This document shows positions 41,184 to 49,656 of a stretch of 64,000 nt of DNA, piece after piece; position 1 is the stretch's first letter, and each line of letters begins with the position of its first letter. The position numbers were made by a program, and so were the translations under genes. The stretch is from the NCBI RefSeq assembly GCF_900110555.1, contig NZ_FOEE01000015.1, forward strand, positions 1 through 64,000, given 5' to 3'. This DNA comes from Trujillonella endophytica. GTDB lineage: Bacteria; Actinomycetota; Actinomycetes; Mycobacteriales; Geodermatophilaceae. The notes beneath the pieces were generated by a model, which had not been told where the DNA came from, did not search any database, and saw only the letters and a list, made by a program, of their open reading frames with translations.

Positions 41184-42377
41184 TCAGCTCCGGGATCCCC
41201 GGACGGCGTCGTCCGGGCGCCCGGGAGGCGGGGCCTCGTCCGAGGAGACGTCGTCCGGCGTCCGGCCCGGCAACGGCTCGACCGCGGCGGCGCCGGTGCC
41301 CGGGAGCCGCCCGGACGTCCGCTGCAGTCGGTCCTTGAGCCGCAGGAACGGCCGCTCGACGACGAGGTAGCTCAGGGTGGCGGCGGCGAAGGCGGCGACC
41401 ACGCCCAGGAGGCTGGAGTCGAAGCCGGGCAGCCCCGTGCCCTGAGGGGCCAGGAAGAGCTGCTGCCAGAGGTAGAGGCTGTAGGAGATCAGCCCGACCA
41501 GGGTGAGGGCGCGCCACCGCAGGACGCGGGTGTACGGCGTCGGCTCGTCCCGGCTGATCGCCGCGAGCACCAGCATCCCGGCCGCGATCGTCGCGACGGT
41601 GTACCCGAACGGGAGCACCCACCGGCCCTCGAACTGCCGCTCCAGCGCCGAGGAGACGAGCAGGGCGACGACGGCGACCGCCACAGTGGCTCCGCGGCGG
41701 CCCAGCCAACGCAGACGCTGCCAGAGGTCCGGGTAGGCGACGGGCAGGAGCGCCAGGAGGCAGCCGACCAGCAGGGAGTCCGCGCGGGCGTGGAACATCA
41801 TCCAGACGTCCTCGCGAGCCGACCCGAACGTCGCGTAGCAGCCGACCCGGATCACCGGCGCCGCCACGAGGTAGCCGACGGCCACCCAGCAGGCGCGGCG
41901 CGGCCGCAGGAAGCCGAGGGCGAGCGGCCAGAGGAGGTAGAACTGCTCCTCGATCGCCAGGGACCAGGTGTGGCCGAGCCACCAACCGTCCGCGGCGGGG
42001 GCGTAGTTCCAGACGAAGAGGCCTGCCGCGAGCAGCTGGGAACCGCTCACCTGGACGAGGTCGACGACTGCCAGGATCGCCATGGTGGCGAGGAAGACGT
42101 AGTACGCCGGGAGGATGCGGAGAGTCCGGCGCAGGTAGAAGGCCCGGTAGTCGACCCGATCGGTGCGCTGCCGCTCGCGGACCAGGAGTCCGGTGATGAG
42201 GAAGCCGCTCAGGACGAAGAACAGCGTGACGCCGATGCCCCCGTTGAAGACGACGGAGAGCGCTCCGGGGAGCGGCCGGTCCTCGTCGGAGACCGCACCG
42301 ATGGCGTGTCCGAACACGACGAGGAGGACGGCGACCCCGCGCAACCCGTCCAGCGTTGCGACCCGAGCGCTGCTCAT
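41184..42377 (-). CDS. Acyltransferase 3 family (OafA/YrhL-like)
   Basis: A 397-residue polytopic membrane protein with about ten helices. The N-terminal LDGLRGVAVLLVVFGHAIG carries the family histidine, then FFVLSGFLITGLL, FYLRRTLRILPAYYV and WSLAIEEQFYLLWPL, all standard. It O-acetylates or otherwise acylates the polysaccharide at the membrane. The C-terminal 55 residues are low-complexity. It is the third gene of a leftward operon (Wzz, Wzy, acyltransferase), overlapping the Wzy-like gene by ATGA. Confidence 0.85.
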   Translation of the reverse strand: MSSARVATLDGLRGVAVLLVVFGHAIGAVSDEDRPLPGALSVVFNGGIGVTLFFVLSGFLITGLLVRERQRTDRVDYRAFYLRRTLRILPAYYVFLATMAILAVVDLVQVSGSQLLAAGLFVWNYAPAADGWWLGHTWSLAIEEQFYLLWPLALGFLRPRRACWVAVGYLVAAPVIRVGCYATFGSAREDVWMMFHARADSLLVGCLLALLPVAYPDLWQRLRWLGRRGATVAVAVVALLVSSALERQFEGRWVLPFGYTVATIAAGMLVLAAISRDEPTPYTRVLRWRALTLVGLISYSLYLWQQLFLAPQGTGLPGFDSSLLGVVAAFAAATLSYLVVERPFLRLKDRLQRTSGRLPGTGAAAVEPLPGRTPDDVSSDEAPPPGRPDDAVRGSRS

Positions 42378-43675
42378 CGGCGCAAGCTGTCATGTGCGGT
42401 GGAGGGGTGGCCATGATCCTCGGCGCCCTTCACCCGATCGGGCAGGGCCGGGGGCTGCGTGCGCCGCCAGCTGTACCGATGTGCGGGCAGCAGGGTCATC
42501 CAGAAGAGGGTGAGGAACACCTGGGTGCTCTGGAGGAACGACGCGTTCACGTAGAGGTACGCGACCAGCAGTCCGATGGTCCACGGCCGCGGGACCGCGC
42601 CGCCCCCGAGGAACAGCACCAGCGGGAGGAGGATGCCCAGTAGCCCCAGGATGCCGTACTCGTAGAGCACCTTCGGGACGACCGGTGCGGTGGCGTCCAG
42701 CTTTCCGATGTCGATCAGGTAGTCGTCCGCAGCGCCGGCGCCGTGGCCGACGATGGCGCGCGGGGTGTCCTCCACCGCCGGCGGGAGCAGGAGTTCGTAC
42801 GGCTGCACCAGTCGGGCGCTGGAGCTGGTGCGGGGGTCCGACGCTTCGGTCGAGCGTTCGAGGTAGCGCTCGCCGAGCGGGGTCAGCGTGGCCACGACCA
42901 GGGCGATGGCGATCGCGGGAAGGGCGGCCACCAGATGGCGCCGCTGCGCACCGAACAGCATCAGAACGAGGGCGGGGACGAGGACGACGAAGCCGCTCCC
43001 GGCCAGCGGGGGGACCATCCCGACGAGGAGGACGGTCACCTGGAGCACACCCGCGCCCCGGTACAGGGCCAGGGCGACGGCCAGCCCGAGGAACAGGGAG
43101 AGGAACGAGGGTTCCAGGAAGACGATCCCGTTGGAGCGGTACAGGGGGTCGCCGTATGCGATCGGGTCGGCGGTGTTGTAGCCCTCGAGGAGGAGGTCGG
43201 CCGGGACGATGCCTGCCAGATAGTCCTCGTACGGCACCCCGGTCAGCTGCGCGACCATCTGGCCGATGGAGACCACTGCGGCGATCGTCATCAGCCCCAG
43301 GAAGACACGCTCCACTGTGGCGAGGCCCTGGGCGGTCAGGTCGGCCGAGACGCCGACCAGGGCGTACAGCGCGAGGAAGAGGACCACGGACAGCAGGGAC
43401 GGCGCCCCGCCCAGCACGAGGTGCCCGATCGTGCACGCGACGGCCACGGCGGCCATGAGTGCGAACACCCGCAGCCGTGCGGCCTCCACCCGGAACTCGC
43501 CGCTGACGAGTCCGACGGCGAGCATCGCCAGAACGAACGGGATCGTGAGCGAGAGCTGCTGCTCGCCCAGCGGCACCGCGAGGCGCTGGAAGAGCGTCGA
43601 GCCGACCAGCATGGCGATGCAGCAGGGCGCGGTCCACCTGCTGCCGCCCTGGGCGGCCGCCTCGGTCGGGTGCAT
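42374..43675 (-). CDS. Second Wzy/O-antigen ligase-like membrane protein
   Basis: A 433-residue polytopic protein with about 11 hydrophobic segments. The C-terminal half has the family-type loop (GHGAGAADDYLIDI) followed by VPKVLYEYGILGLLGILL, the counterpart of the HN...E-x-G signature in polymerases. It lies 2 nt after the Wzz-like gene, supporting a polymerase role. It is not closely similar to the polymerase at 3266. Overlaps the acyltransferase gene by 4 nt. Confidence 0.72.
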   Translation of the reverse strand: MHPTEAAAQGGSRWTAPCCIAMLVGSTLFQRLAVPLGEQQLSLTIPFVLAMLAVGLVSGEFRVEAARLRVFALMAAVAVACTIGHLVLGGAPSLLSVVLFLALYALVGVSADLTAQGLATVERVFLGLMTIAAVVSIGQMVAQLTGVPYEDYLAGIVPADLLLEGYNTADPIAYGDPLYRSNGIVFLEPSFLSLFLGLAVALALYRGAGVLQVTVLLVGMVPPLAGSGFVVLVPALVLMLFGAQRRHLVAALPAIAIALVVATLTPLGERYLERSTEASDPRTSSSARLVQPYELLLPPAVEDTPRAIVGHGAGAADDYLIDIGKLDATAPVVPKVLYEYGILGLLGILLPLVLFLGGGAVPRPWTIGLLVAYLYVNASFLQSTQVFLTLFWMTLLPAHRYSWRRTQPPALPDRVKGAEDHGHPSTAHDSLRR

Positions 43676-43677
43676 CG

Positions 43678-44586
43678 TCAGGCCGGGCTGCGGCTGGTTC
43701 CCGCGGGCTGCAGCCGGGTGTGCCGCTTGTGCAGCAGGACGACGATGCAGACGCCCAGGAGGAAGCCCAGCGCGGCGCCCAGGGCAGCGGCGGTCGGCAG
43801 CGACAGCGACGACGGCTCCGTGGGCTCGACCGGCGACCGGAGGGGCACGGCCTGCCCGGGGTAGACCTCGGCCCCCGCGGTCAGGCTCTCCTGCTGGGCC
43901 CTGAGGTCGGCCAGCCGCGTCGCGGCATCGGCCAGCTCAGCGCCGACCTGCGTGGCCTGGGCCTGGACGGCCCCGTACTGGGCGCTGTTGATGTTGAGCC
44001 CGCCGAGCTGGTTGGTGAGGCCGTCCAGCGACTGGCGGAGCTCGTCCCAACGGCCCTGGAGTCGCTCGATCGACGGCTGCAGCACGGCCGCCTGGGCGAC
44101 GAGCGCCTCGGCCCCGGCCCTCTGGACGTACTGCACGTACGCGGTCGTGACGGCATCGGCGATCCGGAAGGCCGTCTCCGCGTCGTCGGCCGTGGCGGTG
44201 ATCGTGAGCCGGCTGCTGCCCGTCTCGACGTCGACGGTGATCGCGTCGCGGACGACGTCGCCCTCGAGCCCCAGGGTGTCCCCGGCGGCGTCGACGATCT
44301 GATCCGAGGTGACGACGTCCCGCTGGTCGGTGACTGCCCGCTCGAGCGAGTTCGGGTCGTCCGAAGGGGTCAGGCCGAGGAACTGCGTGGCGCTCGGATC
44401 CCAGAGCAGCTGCGACTCGCTCGAGTAGCTCGGCCCGCTGATCGTCGTCCCGGCCACGATGGCCGCGGCACCCAGGAGCGTGGCGAGCGCGACGACGGCC
44501 GCGGCGCGGCGCGTGCGCGACGCCGGCCGGGCGACGACGAGGCTCGGCGGGGCGTGGGGGGGCTCTGGGCGCGCCGGGAGTGCCAT
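43678..44586 (-). CDS. Second Wzz/YveK-type chain-length protein
   Basis: A 302-residue protein. Membrane helices near residues 28-48 and 262-284 flank an extracytoplasmic domain with SYSSESQLLWDP, DVVTSDQIVDAAGDTLG, and a helical, coiled-coil-like section (PSIERLQGRWDELRQSLDGL). No kinase domain is attached, unlike the protein at 1708. First gene of the leftward operon with Wzy and acyltransferase. Confidence 0.78.
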   Translation of the reverse strand: MALPARPEPPHAPPSLVVARPASRTRRAAAVVALATLLGAAAIVAGTTISGPSYSSESQLLWDPSATQFLGLTPSDDPNSLERAVTDQRDVVTSDQIVDAAGDTLGLEGDVVRDAITVDVETGSSRLTITATADDAETAFRIADAVTTAYVQYVQRAGAEALVAQAAVLQPSIERLQGRWDELRQSLDGLTNQLGGLNINSAQYGAVQAQATQVGAELADAATRLADLRAQQESLTAGAEVYPGQAVPLRSPVEPTEPSSLSLPTAAALGAALGFLLGVCIVVLLHKRHTRLQPAGTSRSPA

Positions 44587-44942
44587 TGCTTCCTGTGGAG
44601 GGACTTCGGGGGCCGCGGCCCGCTGGTCGTGGTCGACGCCGGGAGGTGTGGTCGCGGGAGTCAGTGGGAGCTCCTGGCCGGACGGATGCGAAGCACCTCG
44701 GACGGGTCCTGGGGCGGTGATTCGCTGTCTGCTGGGCGCACGGCCGCGAGGTTACTGCACCTCCCCCCCTCGAAGGACCTCTCGGCGGCCCCCCGATGGG
44801 GTCATCCGCGTCACCGGAACGGGGGTTCCGGCGGCGGTCGGCCCGCTGGGGCGCCCATTAACCTCGGTCTCCCGGCGCCCGGGTGGCGGGCGTCCCGGCT
44901 GCGAGGTGTGCTGATGCGTCGAGCGACCCCTGGGACCCGACC
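44587..44942. promoter_or_regulatory. 356-nt divergent region between Wzz and third GH26-like gene
   Basis: No gene is seen. TAACCTCG occurs twice in divergent orientation, each a candidate -10 (TAACCT): on the minus strand at 44754-44749 for the Wzz operon, and on the plus strand at 44859-44864 for the hydrolase. Between them a perfect 7-bp inverted repeat CCGGAAC-GGGG-GTTCCGG lies at 44814-44831, well placed for an operator shared by both directions. Confidence 0.4.
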
Positions 44943-46004
44943 GTGACGGCACCGGACGACGGCACGGGACCGGGCGCGGGGGTGCCGCGCTGGGGGTCCT
45001 GGCTCGGGTGGGCGGTCGCTGCGGTCGCGGTGGTGGTCCTCGTGGTCAGCGTGCTGTTCGCCGTCCGAGGGGAGGAGGAGGACCCGCCGCGGGCCGCGCC
45101 GACCGGCCCGGACCCGGAGACGTCGGAGCCGACCGCCTGGATGTCGGGCGGCTCGGGCCCCGACATCGTGACCGGGAAGTTCGGGGCCTGGCGTGGTCGC
45201 GACGTGGAGATCGCCGGCACCTGGTCGGACAACAACGAGGCCATGGTGAACAACTGGCAGCTTCAGCCCGACGCCGAGTACGGCGACTGGGACAAGCCCA
45301 TGGACGTCGCGATCGGCGCGATCGGCGAGGGCGAGACCTGGGCCGAGGCCGCCGACGGCGCCTACGACGAGCGCTGGCGCGGGGCGCTCACCTCGCTCCG
45401 CGAGCTCTGGGCCGAGCGCCCCGGCACCCTCTACGTCCGCTTCGCCCACGAGATGAACGGCAACTGGTACCCGTGGTCGGTCGACTCCACCGAGGTGGAT
45501 GCCTTCCGCGCGGCCTGGCAGCGGTTCCGGGGGCTGCACCAGGAGATCTACCCGGAGTCGCAGCTGGTGTTCTGCGTGAACCGGGAATCGGTGCAGACCG
45601 GCTTCGACTGGCGGGAGAGCTTTCCCGGCGCCGAATTCGTCGACGTCCTCTCCGTGGACTACTACAACCACTTTCCGTACGTCGCTTCCGGCGTGGAGTG
45701 GACCAACTCCCTCGACGACACCGACCAGTGGGGAGGCCCCAAGGGGCTGCAGCGGCACCTGGAGTTCGCGCGGGAGATGGGCCTGCCGATGGCGGTGTCG
45801 GAGTGGTCCGGCAGCGCCGGGCAGGGGGACTCGCCGGCGTTCATCCGCGGGATGTACGCCTTCTTCGAGTCGAACGGCGGAACCGATCCGGGTCAGGTGC
45901 TCTACGAGATCCTCTTCGACGTTCCCATCGACGACCGGAACTTCATCCTCTACGGCGACACGCGCATGCCGGAGTCGGCCTGGGCCTACCGCGAGCTCTG
46001 GTGA
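44943..46004 (+). CDS. Third GH26-like endo-glycanase, membrane-anchored
   Basis: A 353-residue protein. After a short N terminus comes a membrane helix (LGWAVAAVAVVVLVVSVLFA, about 20-39) and an external catalytic domain. E170 in FAHEMNGNWYPW and E287 in VSEWSGS keep the 117-residue spacing of the two paralogues at 38.8 and 40.1 kb, but this copy has the canonical HEMNG form and more substitutions (CVNRESVQTGF, NHFPYV, NNWQLQPDAEY). Start uncertain: GTG at 44943 is preferred; an in-frame GTG at 44883 would add 20 residues. Convergent with a transferase-like gene (16-nt gap). Confidence 0.8.
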   Translation: MTAPDDGTGPGAGVPRWGSWLGWAVAAVAVVVLVVSVLFAVRGEEEDPPRAAPTGPDPETSEPTAWMSGGSGPDIVTGKFGAWRGRDVEIAGTWSDNNEAMVNNWQLQPDAEYGDWDKPMDVAIGAIGEGETWAEAADGAYDERWRGALTSLRELWAERPGTLYVRFAHEMNGNWYPWSVDSTEVDAFRAAWQRFRGLHQEIYPESQLVFCVNRESVQTGFDWRESFPGAEFVDVLSVDYYNHFPYVASGVEWTNSLDDTDQWGGPKGLQRHLEFAREMGLPMAVSEWSGSAGQGDSPAFIRGMYAFFESNGGTDPGQVLYEILFDVPIDDRNFILYGDTRMPESAWAYRELW

Positions 46005-46020
46005 CGTCCGTCGCGCGCCA

Positions 46021-46926
46021 TCAGGAGTCGGCGGGTTCCTCGACGAGACCGCGACCCCACTCGTGGGCCTCCTCCGCGACGGTGGCCCAGTCGGTGCCCG
46101 GGGCGACGTAGCCGATCTCCACGTGGGTCGCCAGGTTCGGCTCGGGGGCGATGAGCAGGCGGCGGCGGTCGCGGCGCCGATGGGAGCGGAGGTTGGTCGC
46201 GACCATGAAGGGCGCCATGAAGGCCTCGCGGAGCCGCTCCTTCGGGGTTCCGGGAGCCAGCCCGACCAGGTCGCGGGCCAGCTTCCGGTAGGAGTGGGGC
46301 TCGAAGCCCTGGTACAGCAGGCAGGTGTCGTGGTCCCGGAACATGTTCCGGTGCGGCACCGTGCAGAAGCGGAAGATTCCCTGATCCGCGCGCAGGGCGC
46401 CGACGCGGCCGGCGAAGGTCGCCGTGGTGCTGTACAGCCGCACCCAGTCCCGGCCGTCGACCTGCCAGGGCGGCGGGTCGACCCAGCCGCGGGGCCGGTG
46501 GACGGGGGGGTCCGGCCGCGGGTGGGGCTGCAGCGGGTTGCTCCCGTAGAGCCCGAAGTAGTCGGCCTCGGGCACCACGGCCGCGGCCCGCACGAGCGCG
46601 GGAAAGGCCTCGGGGCGGTAGAGGTAGTCGTCCTCGCTGTAGGCGACGACGTCGTCGTCGTCCCAGGTGCCGTGCGTGGCCAGCCGGAGCGCGCTCAGGT
46701 AGGACTCGTGCACCCCGACGCCGGGCAGGTCGACGATCTCCCCCGCCGCGCGCATCAGCCGGACGCGGTCCTCGGCGATGGGCCCGTTGTTGACGAACAC
46801 CAGGTGCGCGTCGACCTCGTGGGCCGACCGGAGGAAGGACAGCAGACAAGCCATCTTGTCGAAGTACTCGGGGCGGCCCTTCTTGTTCTCCCCGCCGTAC
46901 GACCGATAGACGAGATGCAGTGCCAC
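46021..46926 (-). CDS. Putative GT-A-like glycosyltransferase, hypothetical
   Basis: A 301-residue protein with ALHLVYRSYGGENKKGRP at the N terminus, VFVNNGPI, and VVAYSEDDYLYRPEAFPAL, where EDD stands where GT-A enzymes bind metal and donor. LYSTTATFAGRVGAL and HDTCLLYQGFEPHSYRKL follow. I know no named family with certainty; related proteins occur in polysaccharide loci. GTG start. It is divergent from the second flippase across 182 nt. Confidence 0.55.
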   Translation of the reverse strand: MALHLVYRSYGGENKKGRPEYFDKMACLLSFLRSAHEVDAHLVFVNNGPIAEDRVRLMRAAGEIVDLPGVGVHESYLSALRLATHGTWDDDDVVAYSEDDYLYRPEAFPALVRAAAVVPEADYFGLYGSNPLQPHPRPDPPVHRPRGWVDPPPWQVDGRDWVRLYSTTATFAGRVGALRADQGIFRFCTVPHRNMFRDHDTCLLYQGFEPHSYRKLARDLVGLAPGTPKERLREAFMAPFMVATNLRSHRRRDRRRLLIAPEPNLATHVEIGYVAPGTDWATVAEEAHEWGRGLVEEPADS

Positions 46927-47073
46927 GTCCCTGTTCCCTTCCGCCCGCCCCGCCGGACGGGCGCCCCGTGTCCCGCGCGGAACGCGCCGCGGCCTTTCCT
47001 ACACCCTGCCGCGGGATCGGACAGCCCTTCGGCGCCGCGGTCGACCGGACGGGTGAGCAGGGTCGCCGGTCCA

Positions 47074-47102
47074 ATGACGGCCTCCGGGCCGCCCGCTACC
47101 GT
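47074..47102 (+). promoter_or_regulatory. Leaderless promoter of second flippase gene
   Basis: ATGACG (-35, 47074-47079), a 17-nt spacer and TACCGT (-10, 47097-47102) are followed by six bases and the GTG at 47109, the same geometry as at 40079. Confidence 0.5.
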
Positions 47103-47108
47103 CGACTC

Positions 47109-48458
47109 GTGGACAGGGAGGCGCGGGCGACCGCCGCGGTCGCGGCGGTGTCCGCGCCGGAGGGGCTCCCCGGGCCGGATCCGCTGGTGCCCTCGGGCTC
47201 CCGGCGGGCGGGCCTGGCGCGGATGGCGCGCGGCGCGGGCTGGAGCGTCGTCGACCAGGCCTTGTCCAGCCTGAGCAACCTGACCCTGTCGATCCTGGTC
47301 GCGCGGGCGGTCGATGCGCACGCATTCGGTGCCTTCACGGTCTCGTTCACCGTCTACTCCATGGCGGTCCTCGTCTCGCGGGCGCTGGTGACCCAACCGC
47401 TGGCCGTCCGCTTCTCGGGAGCCCGCCGGGAGGTCTTCCAGGTGGCCGCGGGAATGTCCGCCGGGGCCGCCGTCGTGATGGGCGTCGCCCTGGGCAGCGT
47501 GGTCCTGGTCTGCGGGCTGCTGATCGGCGGCAGCGTCGGGCTGGCGCTCTCGGCGGTGGCCGTCTGCCTTCCGGGGCTGCTGCTGCAGGACGCCTGCCGG
47601 ATGGTGTTCTTCGCCGAGGGCCGACCGAAGCTGGCCGCTCTCGTCGACGCGCTCTGGATGGTCCTGCAACTGGTCGGTGTCGGCGCCGTGGTGGTCACCG
47701 ACGCTCGATCCGCGGTTCCGTACGTGGTGGCCTGGGGGGTGGCGTCCGCCGTCGCGGCGACCACGGGCGTCGTCCGTGGGGGACTCAGGCCGCGGGTGTG
47801 GGACACACGGACCTGGCTGCGCGACCACTGGTCCCTGACCCGCTACCTGGTGCTGGACGCGGTGCTCGTGCAGAGCTCCTACCAGGGCACGCTGCTCGTC
47901 GTCGGTGCTCTCGGATCGCTGACGGGTGTTGCGAGCCTCCGGGGCGCCCAGGTGCTCATCGGTCCGATCTCCATGCTCGCCATGGCGGCGATGGCGTTCG
48001 GGGTTCCGCAGATCTCCCGCCGTGTCCACCTCACCGGCGGGCAGCGGATGCGCCTGTCCTTCGTCGTGTCGGCGGTCTTCACGGTGATGGGGGTCGTCTG
48101 GGCGGCCGTGCTGCTCCTGCTGCCGGACGGTGCGGGTGAGGCACTCCTCGGTGACAGCTGGTCCGGGGTCGACGACGTGCTCGTGCCGACGCTCGCCGGT
48201 GCAGTCGCGAACCTCCTGGCGATCGGCCCGACGCTGATGATCTACGCCATGGGCAGGAGCGCGACGGCCTTGCGGATCAACGGCGCGCTGTCGGCCCTCC
48301 TCGTCGGGTGCGGGCTGACCGGGCTGTGGCTCGGCGACGCGGTCGGCGTCGCCTGGGGCCTCACGCTGGCCTACTGGCTGGTGATGCCCTGGTGGTACAT
48401 CGCCCTCCGGCGAGCACGACTCGAGAGCGCTCCGGCTCCGGCGTCCGCCGCGCTCTGA
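47109..48458 (+). CDS. Second polysaccharide flippase (Wzx-like)
   Basis: A 449-residue polytopic protein with about 12 helices, starting ARGAGWSVVDQALSSLSNLT and SILVARAVDAHAFGAFTVSF, a MOP-superfamily exporter pattern. It is distinct from the flippase at 9.3 kb, which it resembles only in general layout. The GTG is chosen because a TANNNT-N6-GTG leaderless promoter ends at it and no ribosome site exists; an internal ATG at 47223 would still retain the first helix. A terminator-like hairpin follows. Confidence 0.75.
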   Translation: MDREARATAAVAAVSAPEGLPGPDPLVPSGSRRAGLARMARGAGWSVVDQALSSLSNLTLSILVARAVDAHAFGAFTVSFTVYSMAVLVSRALVTQPLAVRFSGARREVFQVAAGMSAGAAVVMGVALGSVVLVCGLLIGGSVGLALSAVAVCLPGLLLQDACRMVFFAEGRPKLAALVDALWMVLQLVGVGAVVVTDARSAVPYVVAWGVASAVAATTGVVRGGLRPRVWDTRTWLRDHWSLTRYLVLDAVLVQSSYQGTLLVVGALGSLTGVASLRGAQVLIGPISMLAMAAMAFGVPQISRRVHLTGGQRMRLSFVVSAVFTVMGVVWAAVLLLLPDGAGEALLGDSWSGVDDVLVPTLAGAVANLLAIGPTLMIYAMGRSATALRINGALSALLVGCGLTGLWLGDAVGVAWGLTLAYWLVMPWWYIALRRARLESAPAPASAAL

Positions 48459-48479
48459 CCCCCGCCCCGACCGATCTCG

Positions 48480-48499
48480 CCCCGCCCCCTCCGGCGGGG
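48480..48499 (+). terminator. Hairpin after second flippase gene
   Basis: CCCCGCC / GGCGGGG with a 6-nt loop, 21 nt after the TGA, followed by TCTGTGGG. No T-tract. Confidence 0.5.
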
Positions 48500-48561
48500 T
48501 CTGTGGGACTCTGAGTCGAGAACGGCTCAGGAGTTCCAGCGGACGGAGGCACGGCATCGCG

Positions 48562-49647
48562 GTGGAGAGCGGAAGCGTCATCCCGACCGGACGGATCGGC
48601 CCTGCGCCGGGTGATCCGGCTCTCGGGCCAGGGCGACCGTCGATCGCCGGGGTGGTCATCAACCACGACTACGGCGACTACGTCCTGGATGCCGTCCGCT
48701 CGCTGACGCAGCAGAGCGTCCCGTTCGCGGAGGTCGTCGTCGTCGACGACGGGTCGACCGACCACTCGCTCGCCGTCCTCCAGACGTTGCCGCGGGAAGT
48801 GCGACTGCTCCGCAAGGCGAACGGTGGCCAGCTGAGCGCGGCCCTGACCGCCCTGGCGGAGGTCGGGGCCGACTACGTCTACTTCCTCGACGCCGACGAC
48901 CGAGCCCTCCCGGACCTGGTCGCACGCGTGACCCCGGATCTGGCCGGCCGGCCGGTGAAGGCCCAGTTCCAACTCCAGGGTGTCGCCGCCGACCTGACTC
49001 CCACCGGCTCGGTCTTTCCCACGTTCCCGTCGGGCTACGACAGCGCCCGGATGCGGGAGGACAACGCCCGCCTCGGCTTCTACGTGTGCCCGCCCACCTC
49101 GGGCAACGTGTACCGGTGCGACGTCCTGCGGGGAATGCCGCTTCGGGAACTGGACCAGTGGGACTTCGTCGACGGCGTTCCCGCCATGGTGCAGCCGGAG
49201 CTCGGCGCGGTGGTGAGCATCCCGGAGCCGCTCGCGCAGTACCGGGTGCACGACCGCAACCACAGCAGCTGGGCCCGGCCGACCGTGGGCCAGCTGGAGG
49301 AGGAGACCGCTCGGTTCTCCCACCGGTGGAAGGAAGCCGACGCCGTCCTCGGGATCGACGTGCCCTTCTCCGCGCACGCGCCCGCGTTCGTCGTGGAGCG
49401 TCGACTGATGACGGCGGCGCTGAGCGGGCAACCGGTGTCCGGCCACGCGATAGCGCTGGTCCGCCGGCTGTGGAGCAGCCACCTGCCGTTCCTCCACAAG
49501 GTGGCGCTGAGCGCCTGGGCCGTCGGCTTCGTCCCTCCCGTCGCGAGTTGGCGGCGCACCTCCGTGGACCGGCGGCGCTCTCCGTCCGGGCGATCGCGGG
49601 CCATGCGGACGGCCATCCGTCTCCTGAGGGGGTTCCGGAGCGGCTGA
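48562..49647 (+). CDS. Glycosyltransferase family 2 (GT-A)
   Basis: A 361-residue protein with IAGVVINHDYGDYVLDAVRS, AEVVVVDDGSTDHS, and the DxD in YFLDADDRALPD. WDFVDGVPAMVQ and YRVHDRNHSSWARP form the acceptor side. No clear membrane anchor except a weak hydrophobic stretch near residue 315. GTG start with a GGAGG about 13 nt upstream. It is the last transferase of the polysaccharide locus and convergent with the PHP gene (9-nt gap). Confidence 0.8.
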   Translation: MESGSVIPTGRIGPAPGDPALGPGRPSIAGVVINHDYGDYVLDAVRSLTQQSVPFAEVVVVDDGSTDHSLAVLQTLPREVRLLRKANGGQLSAALTALAEVGADYVYFLDADDRALPDLVARVTPDLAGRPVKAQFQLQGVAADLTPTGSVFPTFPSGYDSARMREDNARLGFYVCPPTSGNVYRCDVLRGMPLRELDQWDFVDGVPAMVQPELGAVVSIPEPLAQYRVHDRNHSSWARPTVGQLEEETARFSHRWKEADAVLGIDVPFSAHAPAFVVERRLMTAALSGQPVSGHAIALVRRLWSSHLPFLHKVALSAWAVGFVPPVASWRRTSVDRRRSPSGRSRAMRTAIRLLRGFRSG

Positions 49648-49656
49648 ACCGCCCGG

